Positions 42,591 through 51,083 are shown, numbered from the stretch's first letter. The stretch is 60,780 nucleotides of DNA from CAVQGF01 sp045807945 (GCA_045807945.1 JBJMGI010000054.1:1-60780); one strand, 5' to 3'. Numbers and translations are program-made. Notes: generated by a model not told the origin, from the letters alone.

Positions 42591-43429
42591 AGATTTCCCA
42601 GCTTGCGCGCAAGAACCCGCTTGCAGCAATCGGGATGACGCTGGTGGTTATCTTCGTGCTTGCGGCCCTCCTGGCACCATTGATTGCACCGCACGATCCC
42701 GCACAGATCGATCTGCCCTTGCGATTGCAGGGTGCCTCGGGAGCGCACTGGTTCGGCACCGACGAGCTCGGTCGGGACATCTTCTCGCGCGTCATCTTCG
42801 GCGCGCGCATCTCCATGCTGGTCGGTGTGTGCGTGGTGGCCGGCTCATTGTTCCTGGGTGTGATCTTCGGCTCGATCGCGGGATACTACGGCGGCACCAT
42901 CGACCGCTTCTTCAACATCGTTGTGATGAACGCGTTCCTTTCCTTCCCCGGCATACTGCTGGCGATAGCGTTCGTCGCATTCCTCGGGCCGGGAATTTTC
43001 AATCTCATCCTGGCGCTGTGCATCGGAGGCTGGGTCGGCTACGCGCGCCTCGTCCGCGCGCAAGTTCTCGCCGCCCGCGAAAAGGAATACGTCGAAGCAG
43101 CACGTGCTCTCGGTGCTTCCGACATGCGTGTGCTTACGCGCCACATTCTGCCCAATATTATTCAGCCGGTGATCGTGCAGGCTGCTATCGGAATGGCCGG
43201 CGCGGTGCTCGCTGAAGCCACTATGAGCTTCCTCGGCTTAGGCGTGCCGCCCCCGACCGCAAGCTGGGGCTCCATGCTCAACGACGGCCGCTCGCACCTT
43301 TTCGACTCTCCACATCTGGTGCTCATTCCCGCCGCTGCGGTCATGCTCGCCGTGCTCTCATTCAACTTCATCGGCGACGCCTTCCGTGACCTGCTCGATC
43401 CGCGCTCACGCATCGAGGCCGGACTGTAA
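42587..43429 (+). CDS. ABC transporter permease, DppC type
   Basis: This 280-residue partner permease has LAALLAPLIAPHDPAQIDLP as the N-terminal helix and conserved loop, HWFGTDELGRDIFSRVIFGA as the family signature, and EYVEAARALGASDMRVLTRH as the ATPase-contact loop. About six membrane helices in all. The GTG 42587 start overlaps the dppB stop by four bases. Together with dppB it forms the membrane core of a peptide-type importer. The next gene, a PilZ protein, follows after 56 bases and is probably under separate control. Confidence 0.93.
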   Translation: MKISQLARKNPLAAIGMTLVVIFVLAALLAPLIAPHDPAQIDLPLRLQGASGAHWFGTDELGRDIFSRVIFGARISMLVGVCVVAGSLFLGVIFGSIAGYYGGTIDRFFNIVVMNAFLSFPGILLAIAFVAFLGPGIFNLILALCIGGWVGYARLVRAQVLAAREKEYVEAARALGASDMRVLTRHILPNIIQPVIVQAAIGMAGAVLAEATMSFLGLGVPPPTASWGSMLNDGRSHLFDSPHLVLIPAAAVMLAVLSFNFIGDAFRDLLDPRSRIEAGL

Positions 43430-43485
43430 CTTTCCGCACTATGCCGAGGAGCTTTTTCGGCTATAGTGACAATCCCCAACAGGTC

Positions 43486-44175
43486 ATGAGCAAGCGCCGC
43501 GAAAAACGGTCTCATCTTGCAGTTCCCGTTCGACTCAAGGGCGCGCCGCGCGATGCGATCTCGGACGCTGAGACTGCGTGCACGCTCGACGTCACACCGC
43601 GCGGCGCGCGGCTGCAATCGAATGCGAAGCTCGCCGTCGGCGATGTGATCTGGGTGGAGCGCGGCAATCATCGCGGACGCTTCAAGGTGGCTTGGGTCGG
43701 CGTCCGCGGTACGCCCAAAAGCGGGCAGATCGGCCTCGAGTGCATCGAAGCGAAGTTCTCCTGGTCGACGGACCTGCGGACGCAGAAAGATGAGCCCTAC
43801 GAGGAGAACTCGGCCACTATCGTTGCCGAACTGCTTCCTGAAGAAGGCGAGGTTCCGCGGTCCAAAGAGAACAAAGCCCTCCTGCGACATCCCTGCGCCG
43901 GTGACGTTGACGTTCGCTCGGAGTCCAGCAGAAAGCTCGTGATCAACGGAAAGTTAAAAGACATTAGCGGCCGCGGCTGCTTCGTGCTCACCCCCGGCGC
44001 ATTCGCCGTGAAGACGAGGGTGCTGCTCACCCTGCGCACCGAAGGTTTAACTCTGGAAACACCCGGAGTTGTTCGCAACTCTGACGATCAGGGCATGTGG
44101 ATAGACTTTGTTGCGCCGCCTAATCAGGACCGACTTGCCCTGCAGCACTTCCTAGAAAATCTTCCTTCCAAGTAA
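43486..44175 (+). CDS. Tandem PilZ-like domain protein
   Basis: From ATG 43486 this is 229 residues. The N-terminal PilZ domain has the RxxxR loop (KRREKRSHLAVPV) and the D-x-(S/T)-x-x-G motif as LDVTPRGA. The second domain (about 125-229) starts LLRHPCAGDV and has DISGRGCFV, but its RxxxR loop is missing or degenerate. PilZ domains bind cyclic di-GMP and act as effectors; here the first copy could bind it, while the second is possibly structural. An upstream ATG at 43441 adds 15 residues. AGGT lies just before the chosen start. The cytoplasmic partner is unknown. Confidence 0.85.
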   Translation: MSKRREKRSHLAVPVRLKGAPRDAISDAETACTLDVTPRGARLQSNAKLAVGDVIWVERGNHRGRFKVAWVGVRGTPKSGQIGLECIEAKFSWSTDLRTQKDEPYEENSATIVAELLPEEGEVPRSKENKALLRHPCAGDVDVRSESSRKLVINGKLKDISGRGCFVLTPGAFAVKTRVLLTLRTEGLTLETPGVVRNSDDQGMWIDFVAPPNQDRLALQHFLENLPSK

Positions 44176-44208
44176 AAATTGCTGCTCGGCGAAACTCTGC
44201 ATCGAATA

Positions 44209-45012
44209 ATGAGAATGAAAACCGCCGTATTGACTCTCTTACTTCTCTTGATCCCCGGGTCGAAGGCGCTCGCTGCCGGGCCCCAGCTTTCAGACGCCGA
44301 GCAGCGAGTTTTTCAGCTGACGAACGAAGCACGCAAAGAAGCTGGAATCGATCCGCTGACGTGGAACGAGCAGGCCGCGCAGGCAGCGCGCGTCCACGCG
44401 AAGATCATGGCGGAGAAGCAGGCCCTTTCGCATCAGTTCTCGGGTGAAGCGGTATTGCGTGATCGCCTAGGTGCGGTCGGGTTGCGCTTCGACTCCGCGG
44501 CCGAGAATGTGGCCGATGCCGAATCTGCCGACGAAGCGCATGATGCGCTGATGCACTCTCCGCCACACCGTACGAACCTGCTCAACCCCAAGTACAACAG
44601 CCTGGGAATCGGAGTCGCGGAAAACAGCGGCCAGCTTTACGTCGTCGAAGATTTCGCGCACGCAATCCCAGAGCAATCATTCGGACAAGTAGAGGACGAG
44701 ATCATCTCCGACTTCAACCGTCTGCGCGCCTCCCACGGATTGCCAACGGTAGAAACCGTGAAGTCGGAAGATCTGCGCAAGCTCGCGTGTAGCGGCAAGC
44801 AGGGAACCGTTCGGGCGCGCGATGTCTTGGTAGCTACGCCTACTGCCTCACGTGTGTTCGCGTTCACCGTGACCGACCCGTCGAAGCTTCCTGACTCGTT
44901 GCTGCAGGCCAGCCACGAAGCCGCCAGGCGCATGAACATTGGCGCATGCTTCGCGCCCAGTCAGGCCACCAGCTATGCGGCATTCTGGGTGGTGGTGACG
45001 ATGTACCGCTGA
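44209..45012 (+). CDS. Exported CAP/SCP-domain protein
   Basis: This 267-residue protein has a signal peptide (about 1-22, LLLLLIPGSKALAA) and one CAP domain: NEARKEAGIDPLTWNEQAAQ, HAKIMAEKQALSHQFSGE, AENVADAESADEAHDALMHS with its conserved Glu/His cavity residues, PPHRTNLLNPKYNSLGIGV and VVEDFA. A C-terminal region of about 110 residues (from VEDEIISDFN) is not typical CAP. Bacterial CAP proteins are secreted and of unclear function. ATG 44209 places the signal peptide at the start; a TTG at 44179 would extend it by 10. It follows the PilZ gene by 33 bases and may share its transcript. Confidence 0.88.
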   Translation: MRMKTAVLTLLLLLIPGSKALAAGPQLSDAEQRVFQLTNEARKEAGIDPLTWNEQAAQAARVHAKIMAEKQALSHQFSGEAVLRDRLGAVGLRFDSAAENVADAESADEAHDALMHSPPHRTNLLNPKYNSLGIGVAENSGQLYVVEDFAHAIPEQSFGQVEDEIISDFNRLRASHGLPTVETVKSEDLRKLACSGKQGTVRARDVLVATPTASRVFAFTVTDPSKLPDSLLQASHEAARRMNIGACFAPSQATSYAAFWVVVTMYR

Positions 45013-45087
45013 TTTCGTCAACCGCATTCACAGAAAAATAATTCACGGAACTTTTGCGGAATCTTCACCGTATCTCCTAACCAAGTT

Positions 45088-45106
45088 CGATAGAGTTCGT
45101 CTATCG
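45088..45106. repeat. Inverted repeat before the 36-residue membrane protein
   Basis: CGATAGA (45088-45094) and TCTATCG (45100-45106) form a perfect 7-base stem with loop GTTCG, ending 4 bases before the AGGAGG ribosome site of the small gene. It could be an operator or a translational control hairpin. Confidence 0.5.
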
Positions 45107-45125
45107 AGGCAGGAGGTAAGGGATC

Positions 45126-45236
45126 ATGGATGCGAAATACAACGATCTGGTAGATAGCTTGTTCTTCCGCGTGACCACGCTGGTCGCGGGGTTTGCCGCG
45201 TGGCTGTTCGTCACCATCACTTTGCTGCACGTTTAA
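45126..45236 (+). CDS. 36-residue single-helix membrane protein
   Basis: ATG 45126 to TAA 45234-45236. The peptide begins MDAKYNDLVDSLFFRV and then has one membrane helix (about residues 17-34, TTLVAGFAAWLFVTITLL), ending LHV. A full AGGAGG lies 9 bases upstream, one of the best ribosome sites in the window, which argues for real translation. No family is recognised. It stands alone between the CAP gene and ispG (convergent). It could be a subunit or regulator of a membrane complex. Confidence 0.6.
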   Translation: MDAKYNDLVDSLFFRVTTLVAGFAAWLFVTITLLHV

Positions 45237-45274
45237 TCACGCAAACGCAATCATCTTGCGAAAGAACCGCACGA

Positions 45275-45288
45275 CCGCGCCGGCGCGG
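45275..45288. repeat. 14-base perfect palindrome after ispG
   Basis: CCGCGCCGGCGCGG is fully self-complementary and sits in the 81-base convergent gap between the small protein and ispG. It may act as a weak terminator, but no T-run follows on either strand. Confidence 0.4.
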
Positions 45289-45317
45289 AGAGCAGTAAAC
45301 AAGAGATTATTGCGGAA

Positions 45318-46601
45318 TTAATTCAGGACAGGTAGAGGATGTGCCGCAGCCTTTGGTTGGGGCTTCCCGCCGTTGCCTGTGGACGAATAATGCGACTCAA
45401 CGTACTCGTTCAGCATGGTGATGAATTCGGGGACAATGTTGTCACCTTTGAGCGTGACCACTAGACGGCCGTCAATGTAAACGGGCGCCTTGGGCTCTTC
45501 GAAAGTCCCCGGTAGAGAAATCCCCAGGTTTGCGTGCTTCGACTCGCCCGGACCATTCACCACGCAACCCATCACCGCCACTTTCATCTCTTCGACGCCA
45601 ACATGCGTCTGCTTCCAAACCGGCATCTGCTCGCGCAGGTAGGTTTGGATCTGCTGCGCCATCTCCTGGAAGAATGTTGACGTCGTTCGTCCGCATCCTG
45701 GGCAGGCCGTGACCTGCGGAGTGAAGTTGCGGATACCGAGTGATTGCAATATCTGCTGCGCGACGAGGACCTCTTCGGTGCGATCGCCGCCAGGAGCAGG
45801 CGTGAGCGAAACGCGGATGGTGTCGCCGATCCCACTTTGCAGCAGCACCCCAATTCCCGCAGCGGAAGCGACGATCCCCTTGGCGCCCATTCCTGCTTCG
45901 GTCAGTCCCAGATGCAGAGCGTAATCGCAGCGTGACGCCAAGTCTCTGTAAACATCTACAAGGTCCTGCACGCCGCTGACCTTCGCGCTCAAAATGATCT
46001 GATCACGACGCAGGCCGACTTTTTCGGCGATCTCGGCGGAGCGTAACGCGCTCACGACCATCGCGTCCATCGTGATATCGCGCGCCTCGCGCTGCTCGGC
46101 TTCAGGACGCCGTGTGTTCTCGTCCATCATGCGGGTCAGCAGTTGCTGATCGAGCGAGCCCCAGTTCACGCCGATGCGTACTGGTTTTTGGTTCTCTACC
46201 GCGACCTCGACCATGGTCTTGAAATTCTCGTCATCTTTTTTCCCGATGCTTACGTTCCCGGGATTGATGCGGTACTTGGCAAGTGCTTTGGCGCAATCAG
46301 GATATTTCTTCAGCAGCAGGTGTCCGTTGTAGTGGAAGTCGCCGATGATCGGGACGTTGACACCCTGCTTATCGAGCTGCTCAACGATGTACGGAACGCC
46401 TTTAGCAGCGGCATCGTTGTTCACCGTCACGCGGACCAACTCAGAACCGGCGCGGGCGAGGGCCGCGACCTGCTGCACCGTCGAAGACACGTCGGCGGTG
46501 TCGGTATTGGTCATCGATTGCACCACTACTGGTGCATCGCTACCGACCCGAACCCCGCCAATATTGACGGTTACAGCCTTCCTGCGCTGGATAGCAGCCA
46601 T
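45318..46601 (-). CDS. ispG: 4-hydroxy-3-methylbut-2-enyl diphosphate synthase
   Basis: This 427-residue iron-sulfur enzyme makes HMBPP from MEcPP in the MEP isoprenoid pathway. VVVQSMTNTDT starts the TIM-barrel domain. In the C-terminal half TACPGCGRT supplies two of the [4Fe-4S] cysteines and GCVVNGPGE the third. Glu at VVNGPGES also contributes in the family. The two-domain bacterial form has normal length. Start ATG 46601 precedes the first strand. It follows rseP by 68 bases and dxr by one gene, so the MEP pathway genes dxr and ispG share the same operon with rseP, cdsA and uppS. Confidence 0.97.
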   Translation of the reverse strand: MAAIQRRKAVTVNIGGVRVGSDAPVVVQSMTNTDTADVSSTVQQVAALARAGSELVRVTVNNDAAAKGVPYIVEQLDKQGVNVPIIGDFHYNGHLLLKKYPDCAKALAKYRINPGNVSIGKKDDENFKTMVEVAVENQKPVRIGVNWGSLDQQLLTRMMDENTRRPEAEQREARDITMDAMVVSALRSAEIAEKVGLRRDQIILSAKVSGVQDLVDVYRDLASRCDYALHLGLTEAGMGAKGIVASAAGIGVLLQSGIGDTIRVSLTPAPGGDRTEEVLVAQQILQSLGIRNFTPQVTACPGCGRTTSTFFQEMAQQIQTYLREQMPVWKQTHVGVEEMKVAVMGCVVNGPGESKHANLGISLPGTFEEPKAPVYIDGRLVVTLKGDNIVPEFITMLNEYVESHYSSTGNGGKPQPKAAAHPLPVLN

Positions 46602-46633
46602 GGTGAATATTCAGTTTAGCATGGGAAAGCAGA

Positions 46634-46650
46634 GGGGCCGGAGCGGCCCC
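46634..46650. repeat. GC-rich hairpin between rseP and ispG
   Basis: GGGGCCG (46634-46640) pairs with CGGCCCC (46644-46650), loop GAG. No T-run follows on the minus strand, so it is not a normal terminator. It may stabilise or process the polycistronic mRNA. Confidence 0.45.
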
Positions 46651-46669
46651 GAATGACTCTCGAGATGCG

Positions 46670-48034
46670 CTATGCGAGATGAAAAACGCGCAAGAGCGAG
46701 CTCAGATGAAGGGTGTGTCCCAGCGAGGTCTTTGCAACGTCGTTGAAGATCACGACCACGGCAAACAGCACGATAAAGACGAACGCAACCTGATAGACGC
46801 GCTCCTTGACCTCACGTTTGATGTCCCGCCGGATCGTACCCTCGATGAATAGCAGCAGGATCAGGCCGCCGTCGAGGATCGGGATCGGCATCAGGTTGAA
46901 GATACCTAGATTCAAGCTGATTAGCGAGGTCAGGAACAGCAGTTCGTACCAACTGCCTTGGCGAACCTGATCGCCGAGAACAGGGGCCATACCTACAGGA
47001 CTTGAGAACTGCTTGATGTTCCCCGGGCGCGAAACCAATTTGCGCAGCATTTCGAATATCAACAGCGAATTCTCGCGATTGAACTTTACCGACGCCATGA
47101 ACGCCTGCCCGAAGGGCAGCTTGTCGTAGTGAACGGCCGCTGATAGCGCGACGCCCATTCGATATCTCTTATCCCCGTTCGTGGGCGCGAGAACCGGGTT
47201 CACGGTGGCAGTGAATTCTTTGCCGTCGCGGATGTAGGTAACCACCACCGGCTTTTCTTTATTGTTTTGCAGGAAAGAGATCACCGCATTGTTGGACCGC
47301 ACGATCACGTCGTCGAGAGACTTGATCTCATCGCCGGTCTTCAGCCCGGCTTTCTCTGCCGGCATTCCAGGTTCAAGTCCAGAAATCGTGTTGGTATACG
47401 CTGGGTCCCAGCCGATCTGGCCGCGCTGGTCCTTGTCAACGGCCACGGGAACGATCACTTGGTCGAACAAATGCATCCCGCGCTGGATCTGGAGATGCAG
47501 CGGCTGGCCCGCGCTCATCGCTTCGCGCGGCATGATCTGCTCCCAACTGGGATTCTGGATTCCTTCAAACTTTACGATCTTGTCGCCAACCTCAAGCTTC
47601 GCTTTCTCTGCCGGAGAGTTGTCTTGGATCCATCCGATCACGGCCGCCTGGTTTTCATAATCGGCGCGCGGATAATGCACCATATACATTCCGGTCATGA
47701 CGGCGAGAGCGAGCAGCACGTTCATGAACGGGCCGGCGATGGCGATGATGAAGCGTTGCCAGCGCGGATGCGACATGAACTCGCCCGGATCGCCCGTCGA
47801 GGCCTCGAACGGGTTCTCGCCGGACATCTTTACGTATCCGCCTAGCGGAAGAACGCTCAACCGGTAGTCGGTCTCATTGCGCTTGAATCCGAGCAGGCGC
47901 TTGCCGAAACCTATGGAAAAGACTTCTACGCGGACACCGCACAGCTTGGCGGCGGCGTAGTGGCCGAATTCGTGAATGAAGACCAGCAGGCCGAGAACTG
48001 CGCCCACTGTGATGATGTTGACCAGTATTTCCAT
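46670..48034 (-). CDS. rseP: RIP-type intramembrane metalloprotease RseP
   Basis: This 454-residue site-2 protease cleaves anti-sigma factors and signal peptide remnants. The zinc site is HEFGH (H21, E22, H25) in the first helix. Two PDZ domains (about 125-200 and 210-290) face the periplasm. The third zinc ligand region is NLMPIPILDGG, and the final helices follow. The long linker and PDZ pair are typical of RseP rather than the shorter SpoIVFB. It lies between dxr and ispG, in the common bacterial order uppS, cdsA, dxr, rseP. No anti-sigma gene is nearby, so the target is unknown. Confidence 0.95.
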   Translation of the reverse strand: MEILVNIITVGAVLGLLVFIHEFGHYAAAKLCGVRVEVFSIGFGKRLLGFKRNETDYRLSVLPLGGYVKMSGENPFEASTGDPGEFMSHPRWQRFIIAIAGPFMNVLLALAVMTGMYMVHYPRADYENQAAVIGWIQDNSPAEKAKLEVGDKIVKFEGIQNPSWEQIMPREAMSAGQPLHLQIQRGMHLFDQVIVPVAVDKDQRGQIGWDPAYTNTISGLEPGMPAEKAGLKTGDEIKSLDDVIVRSNNAVISFLQNNKEKPVVVTYIRDGKEFTATVNPVLAPTNGDKRYRMGVALSAAVHYDKLPFGQAFMASVKFNRENSLLIFEMLRKLVSRPGNIKQFSSPVGMAPVLGDQVRQGSWYELLFLTSLISLNLGIFNLMPIPILDGGLILLLFIEGTIRRDIKREVKERVYQVAFVFIVLFAVVVIFNDVAKTSLGHTLHLSSLLRVFHLA

Positions 48035-48115
48035 AGATGAGACGGGACCTTGTGGGTAGAGAACGATTTTACCCGGATTTCTTGCAGGTGAGGAAGTTAC
48101 TTTCGAGCAGACGGC

Positions 48116-49297
48116 CTACCCAGCAACTTTGGCGTGAGAAGGACGTCCCACCAACCGCGACGCTATCCGGCGCGACTCGGCATCTACTTCCAGGACCTGC
48201 TTAATAGATTCAGGATGACGGTCGGGAGTTTCAACCAACGTTTCCTCGATTATTCGAGGAATGTCGTTGAAGGCGATCTCCCGCTCCAGGAAGGCCGCCA
48301 CCGCGATCTCATCTGCCGCGTTCAGCGCGATCGTTTTGGCGCCGCCGACCGCCGCAGCTTCGTACGCAAGGCGCAAGCAGGGGAATTTATTCAGATCGGG
48401 TGCAGCGAAGTCTAATCTTTTCAGGTCAAGTACATTGAATTTCAGATCGCTCTCGATGCGCTCGGGATAGGTAAGCGCGTACAGGATGGGCAGGCGCATG
48501 TCGGTAACAGAAAGCTGCGCCAGGATGCTGCCGTCGTTGAATTCGACCATGGAATGAATCGTCGATTGCGGATGCACGATGACTTGCACCTGGGCCGGAG
48601 GCAAGTTGAACAACCGGCAGGCCTCGATGACCTCGAATCCTTTGTTCATCAATGTGGCGGAATCGATAGTGATGCGGCGCCCCATCTTCCATGTGGGATG
48701 GTTCAATGCCTGCTCGACGGTGATGTTGTCGAAATCCTTCTTCGGAGTGTTCAGGAACGGTCCGCCGCTCGCCGTGAGCCAGACTTTGCTGACTTCCTCC
48801 ATTTTCCCGCCGCGCATGCACTGATGCACCGCGTTGTGCTCGCTGTCTATGGGGAGCAGCGGCTTGTTTTGCTTGCGGGCTTCGGCGGTGATCAGCTCGC
48901 CGGCAGCGACCAGACATTCTTTATTGGCGAGTCCAATCGTCTTACCGGCTTTCGCAGCTTCGTATGTGGCCTCGAGCCCAGCAACGCCGACAATCGCGCT
49001 GACGACAAAATCAACTTCGCGATGCGTCGCAACTTTGACCGTGCCGGCGGTGCCTTCGGCGATTTCGATCCCGCTCAAGCCGGCCTCTTTTAGCTTCTTG
49101 CGGAGCTCCTCCGCGCCTCGCGCCGTCGCCATGGAGATTACCTTCGGCTTCCAGCGCTTTGCGTCTTCGAAGGCCTGGTCGAGATTGTTTCCCGCAGCAA
49201 GTGTGACGATGCTGAAGCGCTCGGGATAGGCTTCGACGATCTTGAGCGTGGAACGCCCGATCGAGCCGGTCGAGCCGAGGATGGCAATGCGGGTCAT
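48116..49297 (-). CDS. dxr: 1-deoxy-D-xylulose 5-phosphate reductoisomerase
   Basis: This 393-residue NADPH-dependent enzyme converts DXP to MEP, the first committed step of the MEP pathway. NADPH motif ILGSTGSIGRSTL sits at residues 5-17. The metal and substrate loop is LLPIDSEHNAVHQC, with the catalytic Asp and Glu. LTASGGPF and HPTWKMGRRITIDSATLMNK carry the flexible loop and Lys/Asn ligands. All motifs are intact and length is normal. It is 5 bases upstream of the cdsA stop on the same strand, so cdsA precedes dxr in the operon and rseP follows. Confidence 0.98.
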   Translation of the reverse strand: MTRIAILGSTGSIGRSTLKIVEAYPERFSIVTLAAGNNLDQAFEDAKRWKPKVISMATARGAEELRKKLKEAGLSGIEIAEGTAGTVKVATHREVDFVVSAIVGVAGLEATYEAAKAGKTIGLANKECLVAAGELITAEARKQNKPLLPIDSEHNAVHQCMRGGKMEEVSKVWLTASGGPFLNTPKKDFDNITVEQALNHPTWKMGRRITIDSATLMNKGFEVIEACRLFNLPPAQVQVIVHPQSTIHSMVEFNDGSILAQLSVTDMRLPILYALTYPERIESDLKFNVLDLKRLDFAAPDLNKFPCLRLAYEAAAVGGAKTIALNAADEIAVAAFLEREIAFNDIPRIIEETLVETPDRHPESIKQVLEVDAESRRIASRLVGRPSHAKVAG

Positions 49298-49302
49298 GTG
49301 CT

Positions 49303-50214
49303 TTAACGAATCAGATTCGCTTCGGCAGCGAAGAACTGTTCGGCGAAGAAGAATATTAGCATTCCGACCGGTGCCGCAAAGAGCAAGGCGTCAATCCGAT
49401 CGAGCATTCCGCCATGTCCAGGGAGCAGTGTTCCCGAGTCCTTAACGTCTGCTGCGCGCTTTAGCATCGACTCTACCAAGTCACCAATCTGCGCTGACAC
49501 GTTAACCAGCACACCTAGCAGGAGCGAAGCCCAGAGCGGCGGCGAAATGATGATGCCTGTTGAGGTATGAGGCCCAAGAAATCGGGAGATGGGTGACCCA
49601 GAGAGCTTTGGTGCAAGCCATCCAGCGATTGTCACAGCCAGCAAAGACGCGAAAACCACCGACGCGACCGAACCTTCCCATGTCTTTCCCGGACTGACGC
49701 GCGGAGCAAGAGGATGTTTGCCAAACAACTTTCCGATGTAAAACGCCGCGACGTCGCCACCCCAAACGATTACAAAGAGCAGGATGAGGAAATAGTTTCC
49801 TAGCGAGGCATGTTCTCGCAAGACATCTATGCAAATGAGCGGAATCGTTACGTAGTACGCGCCGAGTAAAGCTAGCCCCCCACCCCGCAGCGATGCTCGA
49901 TAGTCGTTTTTACTGAGACTCCAGGTCAAAATAGTAAGCGGAAAGATTAGTTGGGCCATCCAGAAGAACACCACCAGCCCGGAAGCAGAGCTCGGCAAAT
50001 AAGGTCCCGCAGCCAGCGCGAAGAAGACCAGGACAACAAAGGCGTAAGCGAGGAAATGTGGCGTGTCGCCCAGCACGCTTGCGAGGCGAAGGAATTCGTG
50101 AAGGCAAATCAGCGCAATCAACCCAAGAATTGTCGCGAATAACCAATCGGAAGAAAAAAAGACTGCTGCAAGCACGAGTGGTATCAGCACGATCGCCGTC
50201 AGCACTCGCTTCAC
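49303..50214 (-). CDS. cdsA: Phosphatidate cytidylyltransferase
   Basis: This 303-residue, eight-helix membrane enzyme makes CDP-diacylglycerol from phosphatidate and CTP. The CDS signature near the C-terminus is present as SMLKRAADVKDSGTLLPGHG, with the Asp residues that bind metal, and VSPGKTWEG is the conserved loop before it. I chose GTG 50214 because VKRVLTAIVLIPLVL matches the usual beginning. The frame is open far upstream, but that part overlaps uppS. The ribosome site is weak (AAGG), and a palindromic repeat lies directly upstream at 50236-50263. It sits between uppS and dxr. Confidence 0.93.
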   Translation of the reverse strand: MKRVLTAIVLIPLVLAAVFFSSDWLFATILGLIALICLHEFLRLASVLGDTPHFLAYAFVVLVFFALAAGPYLPSSASGLVVFFWMAQLIFPLTILTWSLSKNDYRASLRGGGLALLGAYYVTIPLICIDVLREHASLGNYFLILLFVIVWGGDVAAFYIGKLFGKHPLAPRVSPGKTWEGSVASVVFASLLAVTIAGWLAPKLSGSPISRFLGPHTSTGIIISPPLWASLLLGVLVNVSAQIGDLVESMLKRAADVKDSGTLLPGHGGMLDRIDALLFAAPVGMLIFFFAEQFFAAEANLIR

Positions 50215-50285
50215 GCGGCGGCCTTTTTTTGATCCGCACCTTCGGGCTTCAGCCCGAGGGTGCGCGGCTCTGAGTTTTTGCTCAT
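50211..50285 (-). CDS. Possible 24-codon leader peptide between uppS and cdsA
   Basis: ATG 50283-50285 follows the uppS TAG without a gap, and the frame closes with TGA that overlaps the cdsA GTG start (GTGA). The peptide reads MSKNSEPRTLG at the start and ends KKAAA. It contains the palindromic repeat at 50236-50263. It might couple translation of uppS to cdsA. There is no strong ribosome site of its own, so it may equally be chance. Confidence 0.2.
   Translation of the reverse strand: MSKNSEPRTLGLKPEGADQKKAAA
50236..50263. repeat. REP-like palindrome in the uppS-cdsA junction
   Basis: GCACCTTCGGGC (50236-50247) pairs with GCCCGAGGGTGC (50252-50263) over 12 bases (one G-T wobble), loop TTCA. 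It lacks a T-run on the minus strand after it, so it is not a terminator. The shape is that of dispersed REP elements, but I found no second copy here. Confidence 0.6.
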
Positions 50286-51083
50286 CTAGTTGCCGCCACC
50301 GTTGTCGATCAGCCCGCCGTAGCGGCGCTCGCGCTTCTGATACGACGCAATCGCTTCCAGCAGATGGCGTCCACGGAATTCCGGCCACAGTTGTTCGGTA
50401 ACGTAGATCTCAGCGTAGGCGACTTGCCACAACAGGAAGTTGCTCAAGCGCATTTCGCCACTCGTGCGGATAACGAGATCGGGATCGGGAAGGTGTTTCG
50501 TGTAGAGGTGCTTGTCGATCAGATCTTCGCTTATCTCGAGATGCTCGACACCACCATTCGACATTGCTGCGTCGATGATGTCTTTGAACGCGTCCACCAG
50601 TTCGGTGCGCGCGCCGTAATTGAGCGCGAGCGTCAGAGTCATGCCGGAGTTCTCTGAAGTCTCGTCAGCCGCCCACGCCATGCGCTCCTGCACTTCCTGC
50701 GGGAGCTCGTGTTTACGCCCGATATAGCGCAGCCGGATGTTGTTCTTGTTCAGCGTGGGGACTTCGTCTTTCAGATACTTGCGCAGCAGGTTCATCAAGA
50801 AGTCGACTTCCGTCTTGGGACGCCGCTTCCAGTTTTCTGCGGAGAAGGCATAGAGCGTGAGCGCGGGGACTCCGATGCGTGCTGCGGTCTCAACCGTGTT
50901 GCGGACAGCTTTCACTCCCGTGCGATGTCCCGCAATGCGCGGCAGGTGCCGCTTGCGCGCCCAGCGTCCGTTGCCATCCATGATGATTGCGATGTGCCGC
51001 GGCAGACGCGCGGCGTCGAGCTTCGCAAATAGCTCCGCCTCTTTGCGGTCGAGTCCCTCGGGAATGTGCGTGGTCACAGCCAT
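50286..51083 (-). CDS. uppS: Undecaprenyl diphosphate synthase (cis-prenyltransferase)
   Basis: This 265-residue enzyme from ATG 51083 makes the C55 lipid carrier for peptidoglycan and O-antigen. The catalytic Asp is D36 in IAIIMDGNGRWA; further motifs are GHRTGVKAVRNTVE, TLYAFSAENWKR, LTLALNYGARTE and DLVIRTSGEMRLSNFLLWQ near the end. An ATG at 51104 would add seven residues. A TATACT lies so close before it that the inferred transcript start falls after 51104, which is why I prefer 51083. It is the first gene of the operon uppS, cdsA, dxr, rseP, ispG. Confidence 0.96.
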   Translation of the reverse strand: MAVTTHIPEGLDRKEAELFAKLDAARLPRHIAIIMDGNGRWARKRHLPRIAGHRTGVKAVRNTVETAARIGVPALTLYAFSAENWKRRPKTEVDFLMNLLRKYLKDEVPTLNKNNIRLRYIGRKHELPQEVQERMAWAADETSENSGMTLTLALNYGARTELVDAFKDIIDAAMSNGGVEHLEISEDLIDKHLYTKHLPDPDLVIRTSGEMRLSNFLLWQVAYAEIYVTEQLWPEFRGRHLLEAIASYQKRERRYGGLIDNGGGN

